From Archivesica marissinica (taxonomy: Eukaryota; Mollusca; Bivalvia; Venerida; Vesicomyidae), in assembly GCA_014843695.1 (NCBI GenBank), contig CM026390.1:14391318-14455317 (forward strand): a DNA stretch of 64,000 nt. Direction: 5' to 3'. Positions 34,371 through 46,157 of this stretch are shown here, piece by piece (the stretch's first letter is position 1; every line of letters starts with the position of its first letter). The notes beneath the pieces were generated by a model that worked only from the letters and a program-made list of their open reading frames with translations, did not search any database and was not told the origin of the DNA. The position numbers and the translations under genes are program-made.

Positions 34371-34605
34371 AACCCTTTCAACATCACAGACATCTAAATA
34401 GGCTTACAAAAAGTGTAGATCGAGATGAGCCGGCTCGTGACAAGCCGTCACATCAGGATCTGCACTTTTTGCCAGTAATATTACTATTTTTCGACAAAAT
34501 TACCCATTTTGATAAATGAACTGGTCCAAATGTAATTTTCTTATTAATTTATTGGTCTAAAAAGATCATGGACCAGTCCATGTCCGTTACTTTGTGTCTG
34601 ATGGG
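34371..34605 (-). mobile_element. TTAA-target foldback MITE, family 1 (left end degraded)
   Basis: The right end is ATGGG followed by TTAA (34606-34609). The left end reads GAGGAACCCTTTCAACATCA, so the expected TTAA is mutated. The centre hairpin is present (AGATCGAGATGAGCCGGCTC with CAAGCCGTCACATCAGGATC), with mismatches. Confidence 0.75.
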
Positions 34606-34609
34606 TTAA

Positions 34610-35660
34610 ACATTTGATCAATGGACACAAAATATTCAGTACTCCTACAGACACATTCAAACACAACTCCGATAGAAAGCATGGTATTAACACATACATG
34701 TACATTTTTCAATATTCAGATCTAATTTAAAACAAAAAATCGCTGAAAAATCTTCAACTTATTCTTAACTTGTAAATCATTTCAACTTTCCAAGCATTAT
34801 CAACTGCTATTTTCCACTGCACTATCGCATGTACCACATCAAAGTTACTATCATGGGTAGCAATTCCAAGTTTATTTTATGCAGTAGGATACCTTTATAT
34901 TACACAATCTTCTGGCAAAGTTTGCTAGCACGACACCTGGCACAATTTGACAGTCTGCTGGTCTATGCAGACCGGCGGAATCCATCAAAACTTCTACCTC
35001 ACGATCTAGCCATGCAAACACTAATTTGCTAGCAGCAGAATCTTCAATTTCTTTTATTCTACAAACGTCTCAAAACAGACTAAATTTGTGCAAATCTGTG
35101 CAAGATTTTCATGCCAGTTATATATATAACTTTCCAAACATTAAAAATGGCGACGAATTTAACGCATGCCCAAGGCAAGTTGAAATGTGCTATACGGTCC
35201 ACTTTAATACTAGGGACGATTTTAATGCCGATTTTTAATTTTATCGAATAAATTGCTAAACCTGTCAAAATGAGGACTTTTCAACCTTCCACTCGATGAA
35301 TGGTGACTAGATGACCTCACAAACTCATCCAAATTCAAGTTGCCTTCACCAAAGTTTACCCTAAAAATTGTATAAAAATGTAAAAGATGACCGAGGTAAC
35401 AATACTGGCATATCTCAATTAACCCTTTACCACATAATTATGTTTACATGTATATACAACAATATGTTCATACATGTGCCAGTGACATACTTATTATAAC
35501 CAATGGATGAACAGTTGTCATGTATACCCAACTTCCATAGATTACTTTGATGGTATGGTAGATGTATCCACTATCACTGTTAGTTTGACTATAAATGTGT
35601 GAATATAGATCTTTCTAGAAATGATATGGTTTTTGAAAACGAGTAAGAAAACCAATAGAA
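34610..35660. other. Unassigned AT-rich intergenic DNA
   Basis: About 1 kb without recognisable exon, RNA or repeat. Short frames (35026-35238) have no known signature. Confidence 0.35.
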
Positions 35661-35666
35661 TGTTAA

Positions 35667-35990
35667 CCTTCATAGAATGTTAACCCTTATCATAGAATGT
35701 TAACCCTTATCATAGACTGTTAACCCGTATCATAGACTGTTAACCTTTATCATAGAATGTTAACCCGTATCATAGACTGTTAACCTTTATCATAGAATGT
35801 TAACCCGTATCATAGACTGTTAACCGTATCATAGAATGTTAACCTTTATCATAGAATGTTAACCCGTATCATAGACTGTTAACCCTTATCATAGACTGTT
35901 AACCTTTATCATAGAATGTTAACCTTTATCATAGAATGTTAACCCTTATCATAGACTGTTAACCGTTATCACATAATGTTAACCTTGCTA
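35667..35990 (+). repeat. Minisatellite, 20-bp unit, about 16 copies
   Basis: The unit is CATAGAATGTTAACCCTTAT with variants GACTG/GAATG and CCCTT/CCTTT/CCCGT. Confidence 0.93.
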
Positions 35991-35999
35991 TCAAATGTT

Positions 36000-36425
36000 A
36001 TGGTATATTGTAGAATGCAACCAATTCTTCGAATTACAAACTCCTATGGCTCAGTTAAGTTGCTTAAATTAAACGTGTACATTTTTAATATTGCTTGCAT
36101 TACAGTTACATCAATTTCCAATTAAAATTTTAGATGACCCAGTATTGTCTTGCTCGTCATTGATGTTCGATTTCCAACAGGGAACTGCAACCAACAGTGA
36201 CACTTCCTGTCTTCCAAATACACTGGTTACATGTTTTATATCATTTATAATAAGTTTGCAGGTTCAACCCCCCCCCCATCTGACCCTAATAAAAATTAAC
36301 AGTCTTTCAGACAAAGGGCCTTTGTATAACCATTTTGACTTTGTCATGAACGGAGAACCGATAATGTTATGTAAAATTTAGTTTATTTTTATTACCATAA
36401 AACCACATGTGGCATGAAATTATTC
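36000..36425. other. Unassigned non-coding DNA
   Basis: A C9 run is near 36269. A plus frame of 96 codons (36091-36381) is not recognisable. Confidence 0.3.
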
Positions 36426-36426
36426 A

Positions 36427-36815
36427 CCTGTATATTCATAGGGTAAATAAACCGTGGCTACCACCTGTATATTCATAGGGTAAATAAACCGTGGCTACCA
36501 CCTGTAGTTTACTATATTCATACAGGGGAAATAAACCGTGGCTACCACCTGTAGTTTACTATATGGGAAATAAACCGTGGCTACCACCTGTAGTTTACTA
36601 TATGGGAAATAAACTGTGGCTACCACCTGTAGTTTACTATATGGGAAATAAACTGTGGCTACCACCTGTAGTTTACTATATGGGAAATAAACTGTGGCTA
36701 TCACCTGTAGTTTACTATATGGGAAATAAACTGTGGCTACCACCTGTAGTTTACTATATGGGAAATAAACTGTGGCTACCACCTGTAGTTTACTATATGG
36801 GAAATAAACCGTGGC
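36427..36815 (+). repeat. Minisatellite, 39-bp unit, about 9 copies
   Basis: The unit contains GGGAAATAAACTGTGGCTAC and CACCTGTAGTTTACTATAT. The first copies carry a longer TATTCATAGGG spacer. Frames of 13-residue repeats on both strands are spurious. Confidence 0.93.
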
Positions 36816-36839
36816 TAATTATTACAGTCATTATTACAG

Positions 36840-38120
36840 TATTCTGCTATTAAAGTTATGTCAGCCGTGACACTTTTGCACCAATGTCAATAACATCAAC
36901 AAATCAGAGGTAAAGAATGCAGATCAGGATCAAGCTCTAACCTGTATTGCTACAATATCCACTGTCAAATTGAGTGGCTTGACTATATATAAGGTCAAAC
37001 TGATCTTGGGTTTGGTGAATAATGACCTTGAACTTGAGGTCAGTCAATGTCAGTAACTATTTTGTTGAATAGAGCAGCCCATTATATTAATTCATCTAAA
37101 GTTTCTAGCTAAATATGACCTTGTCCATTACAGGGGTCAAGGTTAGCAACCAATTTTGTCCAAAAAAGTTTCATAAAATATTCAAAAGATACAAACAGGC
37201 GAGCACACAGAAATCACCAATCAAACAAACAGCCTTCACATATCTGGATAAAAAAGTATAATAATGCAGCTGATAGACTGATTGGTTGAAAGTGTTTTAA
37301 CCACAATTTATGCACGTTTGTATAATTCTATAACATACAGATTGGTGCGACATTCAAAAAACCAATTTATACTATTTTTTGTGCTATGACGTTTCTATTT
37401 TCAATACAGATTGTGGTAGGTATTGTGTTTGCGGAGTGGCATGTGCAGCTAGTCTAGCACCAGGTGTATATCATAAAATGGCAGCCATGTTTGATTATTG
37501 TGTTATATATATAATTATGATAACGGTATAGGCTGGTAGAATTTTATCGGCGTCGCAATACCCGCACAACGACATGAGCAGTTCGCTCACGTGAGCAACT
37601 CATGATAATTAAAAATCATTGCAATGGTCTTCACGCATGCATGCAACATTGAAAGTCTGTTTAAAGGTACTTTGATAACAATCTTACAAAATGTAGGCCA
37701 CAATCATAACGGACAAGCTTGAATCAGTGCCAAGTTTCATCTCAGACAGATTGATATTTGAAACATTAGAAGCCTTGCATGACCTATCGCGCAATCTCAC
37801 CATAACTAAACGTGGACTCATAACTGCATAAAGTAAGGACAGACAACTCTGTACATGGATTATCTCCATTTTTTCTTGAATTAAAGCTTCCAAGGTCAAC
37901 AACATACATGAAACAAAAATATGTATATTACAAACAATATTGTTTTGCTGTTATCCGAGCTATTCAATGATGCCTAATTATTCTGTTACTTAGAATGTAT
38001 TACACATCAAGAATTCTATAATTTACGGTATGACATTGTAGATGTTTCCATGGTTTCTCTGCTAATAATAATAATTGAGTTACTAAATAATAGTATGAAA
38101 GTATACATTACTTGATTAAA
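36840..38120. other. Unassigned intergenic DNA
   Basis: About 1.3 kb with no recognisable exon or repeat, including an alternating AT run near 37505-37515. Confidence 0.35.
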
Positions 38121-38144
38121 ACTACACACGTTAGGTTCAATGTG

Positions 38145-38925
38145 AAATCTGCTCATTATGCTCTTACATTACAAACTATCTTCTCTGTTTACATTTCGCC
38201 GCATGTATTTGTAATTAAAAACATAAACAAGGCCACCACCCCATGGGTGTCTCACCGACCACCACCCCAAGGGTGTCTCACCGGCCACCACCCCAAGGGT
38301 GTCTCACCGGCCACCACCCCAAGGGTGTCTCGCCGGCCACCACCCCAAGGGTGTCTCACCGGCCACCGCTGGCCACCACCCCAAGGGTGTCTCACCGGCC
38401 ACCACCCCAAGGGTGTCTCGCTGGCCACCACCCCAAGGGTGTCTCGCCGGCCACCACCCCAAGGGTGTCTCGCCGGCCACCACCCCAAGGGTGTCTCACT
38501 GGCCACCACCCCAAGGTGTCTCGCCGGCCACCACCCGGGTGTTGGGGTGTGGCGGCACCCCCAAGGGTGTCTCGCCGGCCACCACCCCAAGGGTGTCTCG
38601 CCGGCCACCACCCCAAGGGTGTCTCGCCGGCCACCACCCCAAGGGTGTCTCGCCGGCCACCACCCAAGGGTGTCTCGCCGGCACCACCCAGGGTGTCTCG
38701 CCGGCCACCACCCCAAGGGGTCTCGCCGGCCACACCCAAGGGTTCTCGCGCTGGCCACCACCCCAAGGGTGTCTCACGGCCACCACCCCAAGGGTGTCTC
38801 GCTGGCCACCACCCCAAGGGTGTCTCACCGGCCACCACTGGCCACCACCCCAAGGGTGTCTCACCGGCCACCACCCCAAGGGTGTCTCACTGGCCACCAC
38901 CCCAATGGTGTCTCGTATCTGCTCA
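38145..38925 (+). repeat. GC-rich minisatellite, 26-bp unit, block 1 with its left flank
   Basis: The unit is CCACCACCCCAAGGGTGTCT plus CGCCGG, about 25 copies, in a 76-80% GC island inside AT-rich DNA. Copies near 38515-38760 are damaged by small deletions. All six frames are largely open, giving several spurious frames (up to 399 residues over both blocks). Confidence 0.95.
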
Positions 38926-39383
38926 TGAATCTGCTCATTATGCTCTTACATTACAAACTATCTTCTCTGTTTACATTTCGCCGCATGTATTTGTAATTAA
39001 AAACATAAACAAGGCCACCACCCCATGGGTGTCTCACCGACCACCACCCCAATGGTGTCTCGCCGGCCACCACCCCAAGGGTGTCTCGCCGGCCACCACC
39101 CCAAGGGTGTCTCGCTGGCCACCACCCCAAGGGTGTCTCGCCGGCCACCACCCCAAGGGTGTCTCACCAGCCACCACCCCAAGGGTGTCTCGCCGGCCAC
39201 CACCCCAAGGGTGTCTCACCAGCCACCACCCCAAGGGTGTCTCACCGGCCACCACCCCAAGGGTGTCTCACCGGCCACCACCCCAAGGGTGTCTCACCGG
39301 CCACCACCCCAAGGGTGTCTCACCAGCCACCACCCCAAGGGTGTCTCGCCGGCCACCACCCCAAGGGTGTCTCGCTGGCCACC
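38926..39383 (+). repeat. GC-rich minisatellite block 2 with duplicated left flank
   Basis: The flank from TCTGCTCATTATGCTCTTAC to ACATAAACAAGG (38931-39014) repeats 38149-38232 without differences that I can see, and is again followed by CCACCACCCCATGGGTGTCT. About 14 26-bp units follow. Confidence 0.95.
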
Positions 39384-39761
39384 AATTCTTACCGGTAAGT
39401 AAATTTCTTGAAATTCTAAACTGGAAGACGGTGACTGACTGATTGTCCTCAAGTTGCTTTGCACACCATTTTGTCCCTGTACATTTTACTAAAGTTGTGA
39501 CATACGACTTTATGCAAATATAAATGTGATTATTTTGCAAGATGCGCATAATCGTGATTATTTTGAATTAGTGTAATTTGTTGCTGGAAACAATTGAAAA
39601 ATGAAATATGCTTAAGATAAGGCTAACTTGTAGTTTCTAATTTAATGATGTATAATTTTACATACAATACTACATGAGCTAATGGCCTCTTTCTGTCACT
39701 AACAGCTGAACAAGCCTATACTCGTCTCATTTTAAATTCTGTGGAGAGAATACATTCTTAC

Positions 39762-40016
39762 TATTTTGCGTGGAAGTCGTGATAGTGCAGTGGATGTGCG
39801 TTCGCTTCAGGTGCGAAAGGTCCGGAGTTTGAGCCCCGCTGGAGCCATTAAGATTGTGCCCTTAGGCAAGGCATTTAAATTCCACATTGCCTCTTCTCTC
39901 TCCTTCATGGCGATGGATTCCACCAGGAATGAGGTCTCGGGAGTGATTAATATAAGTTGTAAGAACTTGTTTCGCAATCGAGCTAAAATAAATTTGTATA
40001 AACTAATGCATTTGGG
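39762..40016 (+). mobile_element. tRNA-derived SINE, family D
   Basis: The head GTCGTGATAGTGCAGTGGAT is box A-like and GGTCCGGAGTTTGAGCC box B-like. The body has CCCTTAGGCAAGGCATTTAA and CCACATTGCC. The tail TAATATAAGTTGTAAGAACT and TTGTTTCGCAATCGAGCT is shared with family A, so two tRNA-like heads share one 3' tail. Confidence 0.78.
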
Positions 40017-40029
40017 TATTTAATTTCAC

Positions 40030-40430
40030 ATCAAGTATTATACAAGTGTCAATGGGAGGGAAAAGACCACATATATTTATTTAAACCGCTACCCTGTAAG
40101 TACATGGAACCTGCGCTGCCCTTACGCTGGACCTGGTTAATACAGTGTTTGTAAGCAACAGGTGTGTGGTGGGCAGGGGATTTGGGGGCGAGTAAGTTGG
40201 GATTTGGGGGCGAGTAAGTTGCTCACAATTTAATTCCTTTCAATATACCCAACAATTTTTATACAAAATAAAAAACACTGAAAAGGCAGATCCCCAGAAT
40301 TACATGGAACATTTATATGTCAAAAATAAACAAGTTGAAAACACTTGACGTCCAGCAGAGATTAAATAGAACATCTATAGAGCACTAAAATACAACAGTA
40401 ACCTCCATTAACTATTACAATGGGGTGGGA
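40030..40430. other. Unassigned non-coding DNA
   Basis: A short direct repeat GGGATTTGGGGGCGAGTAAG occurs twice at about 40177-40220. Nothing else seen. Confidence 0.35.
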
Positions 40431-40431
40431 T

Positions 40432-40850
40432 GACCGTCGGGGGTGATCGTAGGTGATCGTCGAGGGTGATCGTAGGAGGTGATCGTCGAGGGTGATCGTA
40501 GGGGGTGATCGTCGAGGGAGATCGTCGGGGGTGATCATCGAGGGTGATCGTCGGGGGTGGTCGTCGAGGGAGATCGTAGGGGGTGATCGTCGAGGGAGAT
40601 CGTCGGGGGCGATCATAGGGGGTGATAGTCGAGTGATAGTTAAAGGATGGGTCATAGTCGATGGATGGGTGACAGTCGAGGGATAGGATAATATTGAGGG
40701 TGGGGTAATAGTCGAGGTATGGGATGATTGTCAAGGTCTGGGGTTCTAGTCGAGGGGTAGGTAGATAGTGGAGGGATGATAATGGAGGGTAGATAGTCGA
40801 GGGGAGGGTAGATAGTCGAGGGGTGGGTAGATAGTCGAGGTTTGATAGTA
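40432..40850 (+). repeat. G-rich irregular repeat of GATCGTCGAGGG type
   Basis: Words GGTGATCGTCGAGGG, GGTGATCGTAGGGG and, further right, GGTAGATAGTCGAGG recur at irregular spacing. The strand is strongly G-rich; the complementary strand gives Thr/Pro/Ser-rich spurious frames. Confidence 0.85.
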
Positions 40851-41072
40851 GAGTGGTTAGAGTGCCTTGTCTGTGCAATATAGATTACAGGGTGGGCGAG
40901 GTAAATGGATGTAGATCAAACACATTGTGAACATTGTAGATTAGGAATTGAGGTTATGTGACAAGTGAGTTATGGGTGAAGACACACTGTGTAGCCGCCA
41001 TCCGATACATCTTTCCTAACTCGATAGCTGCGTGTTATAATATCAACGGATGTTAGAAGAAATCTACATTAA

Positions 41073-41245
41073 CCCATTCAACACCAAATAACTCACATGG
41101 ACTGGTCCATGATATTCATAAACCAATAAATGAATCAGAAAATCACATTTGGACAAGTTCATTTATCAAAATGGGTAATTATGTCTAAAAATAGTCATAT
41201 CACTGGCAAAAAGTGCAGATCCTGATGAGACGGCTCGTCACAAGC
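41073..41245 (+). mobile_element. Truncated TTAA-target MITE, family 1
   Basis: It follows TTAA (41069-41072), begins CCCATTCAACACCAAATAAC and ends in the hairpin (GAGACGGCTCGTCA) like the truncated copy at 24577-24735. Confidence 0.78.
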
Positions 41246-41249
41246 TTTC

Positions 41250-41807
41250 ATTTTTTTGGTGACCTTTTCAATCTAAGATGGCCGCCTCCATTATATTTCT
41301 ATTCGAGATAAATCCAAAATCATAACTTCATTAATTTGCAATGCAATTTTCAAAATCCAGTCACTGGTTTTTAATGCTATATTGACAGAAAACTTTCAAA
41401 AATCAACATGAAAATATTGTTGATGGTTTTCCTTTTCGGTACATGTTTACTGTATGTACAATGTAAATTTCATAATGACAAAAGTCTGTTGTGTTTCCAA
41501 ATGTTTAATTTGTTGTCGAGACTTGTAACATAGCCCATCAACAACATTTCCCCCTTTTCTTTTATACTTGTCGTGCACAATCAAATTCATTCATCTCACA
41601 AACTCTGCACTTGAATTTCTAAATACCATGTCTGACACCAATATCAAGTAACACCAAAATGTGTTGACAGGTATTGTGATCTTAACATGGAAATCCTTTC
41701 AAATTTGAAACAGAACCAGTACAGTTTACTGTTAATCCTCAAAGGATGATTATGGTGTTTCATCATTTTTTATAATAGAAATGTGTTTTTGTTATAATAA
41801 TAGGTTA
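41250..41807. other. Unassigned AT-rich DNA
   Basis: No recognisable exon or repeat. Confidence 0.3.
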
Positions 41808-41811
41808 TTAA

Positions 41812-42161
41812 CCCATTTCAGTCTGGATACTGTTCAAATGGTATCTGCAAAGAACTTAGAGCCAGATCAACCGCCACGGAACGAGCCGTCTGATCAGGAT
41901 CTATGCTGTTTGCTATTCAGATGATCTTGCTAAGACACTTGGCTATGCAGCAAACAACATAGATCCAGATCAACCGCAGCTTAACGTAATGCTGCGTGCT
42001 GATCAGGATCTATGTTGTTTGCTACATAGACAAGTGTCTTAGCAAGATCATCTGAATAGCAAACAGCATAGAGCCTGATCAGACGGAACGTTCCATTGCG
42101 GCTGATCTGGCTCTATGTTCTTTGCAAATACTGTTTACAACGGTATCCAGAATGAAATGGG
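41812..42161. mobile_element. Large foldback MITE, family 2 (350 bp), TTAA flanks
   Basis: TTAA is at 41808-41811 and 42162-42165. The two halves are near-complete inverted repeats of about 170 bp each: CCCATTTCAGTCTGGATACC against GGTATCCAGAATGAAATGGG, and GCTATTCAGATGATCTTGCT against its complement at about 42033-42052. This is the most complete family 2 copy in the window. Confidence 0.9.
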
Positions 42162-42165
42162 TTAA

Positions 42166-42540
42166 TTGAGTAAATAAGTCCAATTAGCTGCAAGGTAAAA
42201 CCTCGCTGAAATGCTCGTAATTAATTAGAATATTTTTAAATTCACGGGTCGAGTTTAAAGTCATATTCCTGTTGATCAATAAAACAATTGCATCGTTTGC
42301 AAATGTCTCATTTACTCTGCTTGCAAGTCTATTCTAACATGACTCAGCATTTTGTCTGTACATGCAAAGAAGGAATTTACCGTGTTTAAATCTACAATAA
42401 TACGTGGTTTAGCGTGCGATGTCAAACGCGACATAATTTAACTAGCATTTTTTGTAGTTTTACGACGTCATTTACGCTTTCTAAAAATAACACCAATTAT
42501 TTCTGCGCTTTTTAGAAAATTTGGTAATGTTAGAATCGAA
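42166..42540. other. Non-coding DNA with a faint family 2 relic
   Basis: Words TGCTTGCAAGTCTATTCTAA near 42318 resemble 27948-27968. Otherwise nothing recognisable. Confidence 0.3.
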
Positions 42541-42543
42541 ATA

Positions 42544-42758
42544 CAGTGAAACCTGTGTTAGTGGTTTCCTCTATTAAGCCGCCAACATGCATTAAGTAGC
42601 CAGTTTCCAGATTCCTAATATGCCGTTCAGTTATACATTTGCCATGCATTAAGCAGCCAGTTTCCAGATTCCTAATATGTCGTTCAGTTATACATTTGCC
42701 AGCATTAAGCAGCCATTATTCTGTCACTCCTTTGACCGGCCTAAGACAAGTTTGACTG
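42544..42758. mobile_element. TA-target MITE (CAGTCAAACCTG family), internally duplicated
   Basis: It runs from CAGTGAAACCTGTGTTAGTG to ACAAGTTTGACTG with TA on each side. An internal segment (CAGTTTCCAGATTCCTAATA) is duplicated in tandem at about 42600 and 42658. Confidence 0.8.
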
Positions 42759-43164
42759 TAACATTTGTATTTGCATTAGATATAGTCGAATAAAACATGG
42801 CTTGTCGTTCTGAGCGCCAGAATTAACTTTACTGGAAGACTGGGGTCATAAGGGGTCATAACCAATACAATTGCATGTTACCGATCATCTTAGAAATTGT
42901 GACCAAGTGTTTTTCAACAGGAATACGACTAAAATTTAGGAAACTTTAATACCAACTACATAGAACACATATGGTATGGGGCAGTAGTAGAAAATATAGA
43001 CCAGCAAGTCTTTCCTTTGCTCTATAATATTATTTAGGAGGCATTCCACAACTATGGAAAATGTGAACTAGAAAGCAAACTGATCAGATATGAATAATAA
43101 CTGATGAAGCATTTGTTTGTTTGGAGGATGAATAACTAATCATGACAGCATCTTCGCATGATTA

Positions 43165-43440
43165 TGTCCAGGGATCATTCTAGAGGGCGATGTGGGCGAA
43201 TTTGTCGCCCTAGGGACCCTGACTTCGCACTCTGGGGCCCCCACTTCTCCCTAAAAAAAATTAAAAATTTTGTCTAGTAAGATACACTGGCCCATTATAA
43301 AGCACTCACTCTATTCAAATGTTGTATTTAATGGTTGTACTGTGCATTTTAACCCTATTTTGCAGAAGTATATTAAAGAACACCATTTAAGGAAGCGATC
43401 ACGCGCTTTCTCACTTGTCGCCATGATAGCGCGATTTATT
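43165..43440 (-). repeat. Dispersed repeat R1, uninterrupted copy (empty site)
   Basis: It is the reverse complement of 21985-22480 without the MITE. The key junction CAGAAGTATATTAAAGAACA (around 43367-43387) has a single TTAA where the other copy carries the MITE between two TTAA. Confidence 0.88.
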
Positions 43441-43670
43441 TGCATGTCACTTTACATAAAATAACATATTTCTTATTGTAACCCTTTCCCCCTTAGAAGT
43501 GCCTCTCGACGCCAATGCCTATTGACATAGATCAACATATTAAAAACAAGCTATAATAAAGATCGGAACAACGTAGTGCATACAACCCGTAATCATTCCT
43601 TGAAGGTGGAGTAGGCAAGTTGACAGCTTATCCATTGTGTACAATTGGTAAATTACAGTTAATGTATGAA
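43441..43670. other. Unassigned non-coding DNA
   Basis: A CCCTTAGAAGTGCCTCTCGA segment (43490-43510) resembles CCTCATAGAAGCACCTCTTG near 44746, indicating a dispersed repeat. No gene. Confidence 0.35.
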
Positions 43671-43671
43671 A

Positions 43672-43873
43672 TAAACCTACATCTCTATGGGGGAAATAAA
43701 CCTACATCTCTATGGGGGAAATAAACCTACATCTCTATGGGGGAAATAAACCTACATCTCTATGGGGGAAATAAACCTACATCTCTATGGGGGAAATAAA
43801 CCTACATCTCTATGGGGGAAATAAACCTACATCTCTATGGGGGAAATAAACCTACATCTCTATGGGGGAAAGG
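43672..43873 (+). repeat. Minisatellite, 25-bp unit, 8 copies
   Basis: The unit is GGGGGAAATAAACCTACATC plus TCTAT. Copies are identical as far as I can see. Confidence 0.95.
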
Positions 43874-44061
43874 ATTAAAAATGTCATGTGAACAAGTGTA
43901 ACAAAAACATATTTGAAAAGTTTGCTTGAAATATCCAAGGGGGTGGGGGGTGGAGGGGGCTATCACCATATTCACTTGTGTACATGTACCGAGCATGCTA
44001 ATACAGCAATTTGGTTTTGTAGTCTACATGTAATACAATGTACAAACAAAGCAATACTAAA

Positions 44062-44155
44062 CAACCTGAACACCTCCTGCATCCTTGAACACCTCCTGCA
44101 TCCTTGAACACCTCCTGCATCCTTGAACACCTCCTGCATCCCTCTCCTGCATCCT
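44062..44155 (+). repeat. Short tandem repeat, 19-bp unit, 4-5 copies
   Basis: The unit is GAACACCTCCTGCATCCTT; the last copy is shortened to CCTCTCCTGCATCCTT. Confidence 0.92.
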
Positions 44156-44925
44156 TGTTTAGAAAATAGTCCTTAGAAAAATTGTACCGGTATATATTTG
44201 ACGTTTCGTCACAAAAACTAACTGCGCGTTAAAATGGGTAAATACGACAAATGATATACAGTATGTCACTAGACATCAACACTTAAACTTACATGTAAAC
44301 TAGGCTGATAATACACTATAAGACAAAATGCCCTGATACAGCCAAACTGTACTATAACACCAAAAATCTCAAATAACGAGTATGCACAGGGTAGTGAACC
44401 TGACAAGGATTGTTCATTTAGTTCATCACATTCCGTGTCCTTCTACATCAAACCAGAATGGATTCCTGATCATATTTACTGATATGTTGTTTTTGCCTTC
44501 ATCCAACGATGGAAGTTCATTGTCTCATTGTTATCTGTGGTGGAAGTGTGAGATGGGGTCAGGAACGATGCTGTGCATGTCGCTCCCCCACTCCCCAGGG
44601 TATTGTGCCCAATATAAAATACTGTGTCGCCCATGTTTTATGTTCACAAAGCTTGGTGCATTGTGGGAAATTGATTAGTTTGGTACACGTAGGTCAATGT
44701 CAAATTTGTTTTTAACAATCACTGTAAATAAAAGACTGCCCTTTCCCTCATAGAAGCACCTCTTGACGCCATTTACCAATACGACATACATTGACAATGT
44801 AGTAGTCAAACCAATGTTCATAATTAAGACCAGAATCTCATGTAGTACCAGTAATATCTCTGTAGGTAGGATAGATATGGTGACTACTTATCCACTGCAT
44901 GATAGCTAAATGGCTGTTGTTTGAT
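44156..44925. other. Unassigned intergenic DNA
   Basis: A 98-codon plus frame (44382-44678) is not recognisable and has no supporting context. The region 44735-44900 is related to 43480-43660. Confidence 0.35.
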
Positions 44926-44927
44926 AT

Positions 44928-46157
44928 AATAGTATATTAACCTAAATCTCTATGAAGGAAAGGGTTAAATGGCTGTCGTTTCTATGGAGATATAATAGTA
45001 TATTAACCTAAATCTCTATGAAGGAAAGGGTTAAATGGCTGTCGTTTCTATGGAGATATAATAGTATATTAACCTAAATCTCTATGAAGGAAAGGGTTAA
45101 ATGGTCGTCGTTTGTATGGAGATATAATAGTATATTAACATAAATCTCTATGAAGGAAAGGGTTAAATGGTCGTCGTTTGTATGGAGATATAATTGTATA
45201 TTAACCTAAATCTCTATGAAGGAAAGGGTTAAATGGTCGTCGTTTGTATGGAGATATAATAGTATATTAACATAAATCTCTATGAAGGAAAGGGTTAAAT
45301 GGTCGTCGTTTGTATGGAGATATAATTGTATATTAACCTAAATCTCTATGAAGGAAAGGGTTAAATGGCTGTCGTTTGTATGGAGCTATAATAGTATGTT
45401 AACCTAAATCTCTATGAAGGAAAGGGTTAAATGGCTGTCATTTGTATGGAGATATAATAGTATATTAACCTAAATCTCTATGAAGGAAAGGGTTAAATGG
45501 CTGTCGTTTCTATGGAGATATAATAGTATATTAACCTAAATCTCTATGAAGGAAAGGGTTAAATGGCTGTCGTTTCTATGGAGATATAATAGTATATTAA
45601 CCTAAATCTCTATGAAGGAAAGGGTTAAATGGTCGTCGTTTGTATGGAGATATAATAGTATATTAACCTAAATCTCTATGAAGGAAAGGGTTAAATGGCT
45701 GTCGTTTGTATGGAGATATAATAGTATATTAACCTAAATCTCTATGAAGGAAAGGGTTAAATGGCTGTCGTTTGTATGGAGATATAATAGTATATTAACC
45801 TAAATCTCTATGAAGGAAAGGGTTAAATGGCTGTCGTTTCTATGGAGATATAATAGTATATTAACCAAAATCTCTATGAAGGAAAGGGTTAAATGGCTGT
45901 CGTTTCTATGGAGATATAATAGTATATAAACCAAAATCTCTATGAAGGAAAGGGTTAAATGGCTGTCGTTTCTATGGAGATATAATAGTATATAAACCAA
46001 AATCTCTATGAAGGAAAGGGTTAAATGGCTGTCGTTTCTATGAAGATATAATAGTATATTAACCAAAATCTCTATGAAGGAAAGGGTTAAATGGCTGTCG
46101 TTTGTATGGAGATATAATTGTATATTAACCTAAATCTCTATGAAGGAAAGGGTTAAA
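44928..46157 (+). repeat. Minisatellite, 66-bp unit, about 18-19 copies
   Basis: The unit contains TTAACCTAAATCTCTATGAA, GGAAAGGGTTAAATGGCTGT, CGTTTCTATGGAGATATAAT. Variants (GGTCGTCG, TTTGTATGG, ATAATTGTA, AACCAAAAT) fall in blocks. Each unit starts TTAACC and contains GGGTTAA. It ends 500 bp downstream of the CNOT6 stop codon. Confidence 0.95.

Noticed and set aside
35667..35990. Telomere-like repeat (GTTAACCC words)
   Set aside because: The period is 20 bp and the unit is not TTAGGG; the resemblance is superficial.
38112..39442. Proline-rich frames up to 399 residues
   Set aside because: They come from the 26-bp GC-rich array; frames on both strands are open simultaneously.
44382..44715. 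Overlapping plus-strand frames of 98 and 68 codons
   Set aside because: No recognisable domain; they overlap in different frames and part of the region belongs to a dispersed repeat.
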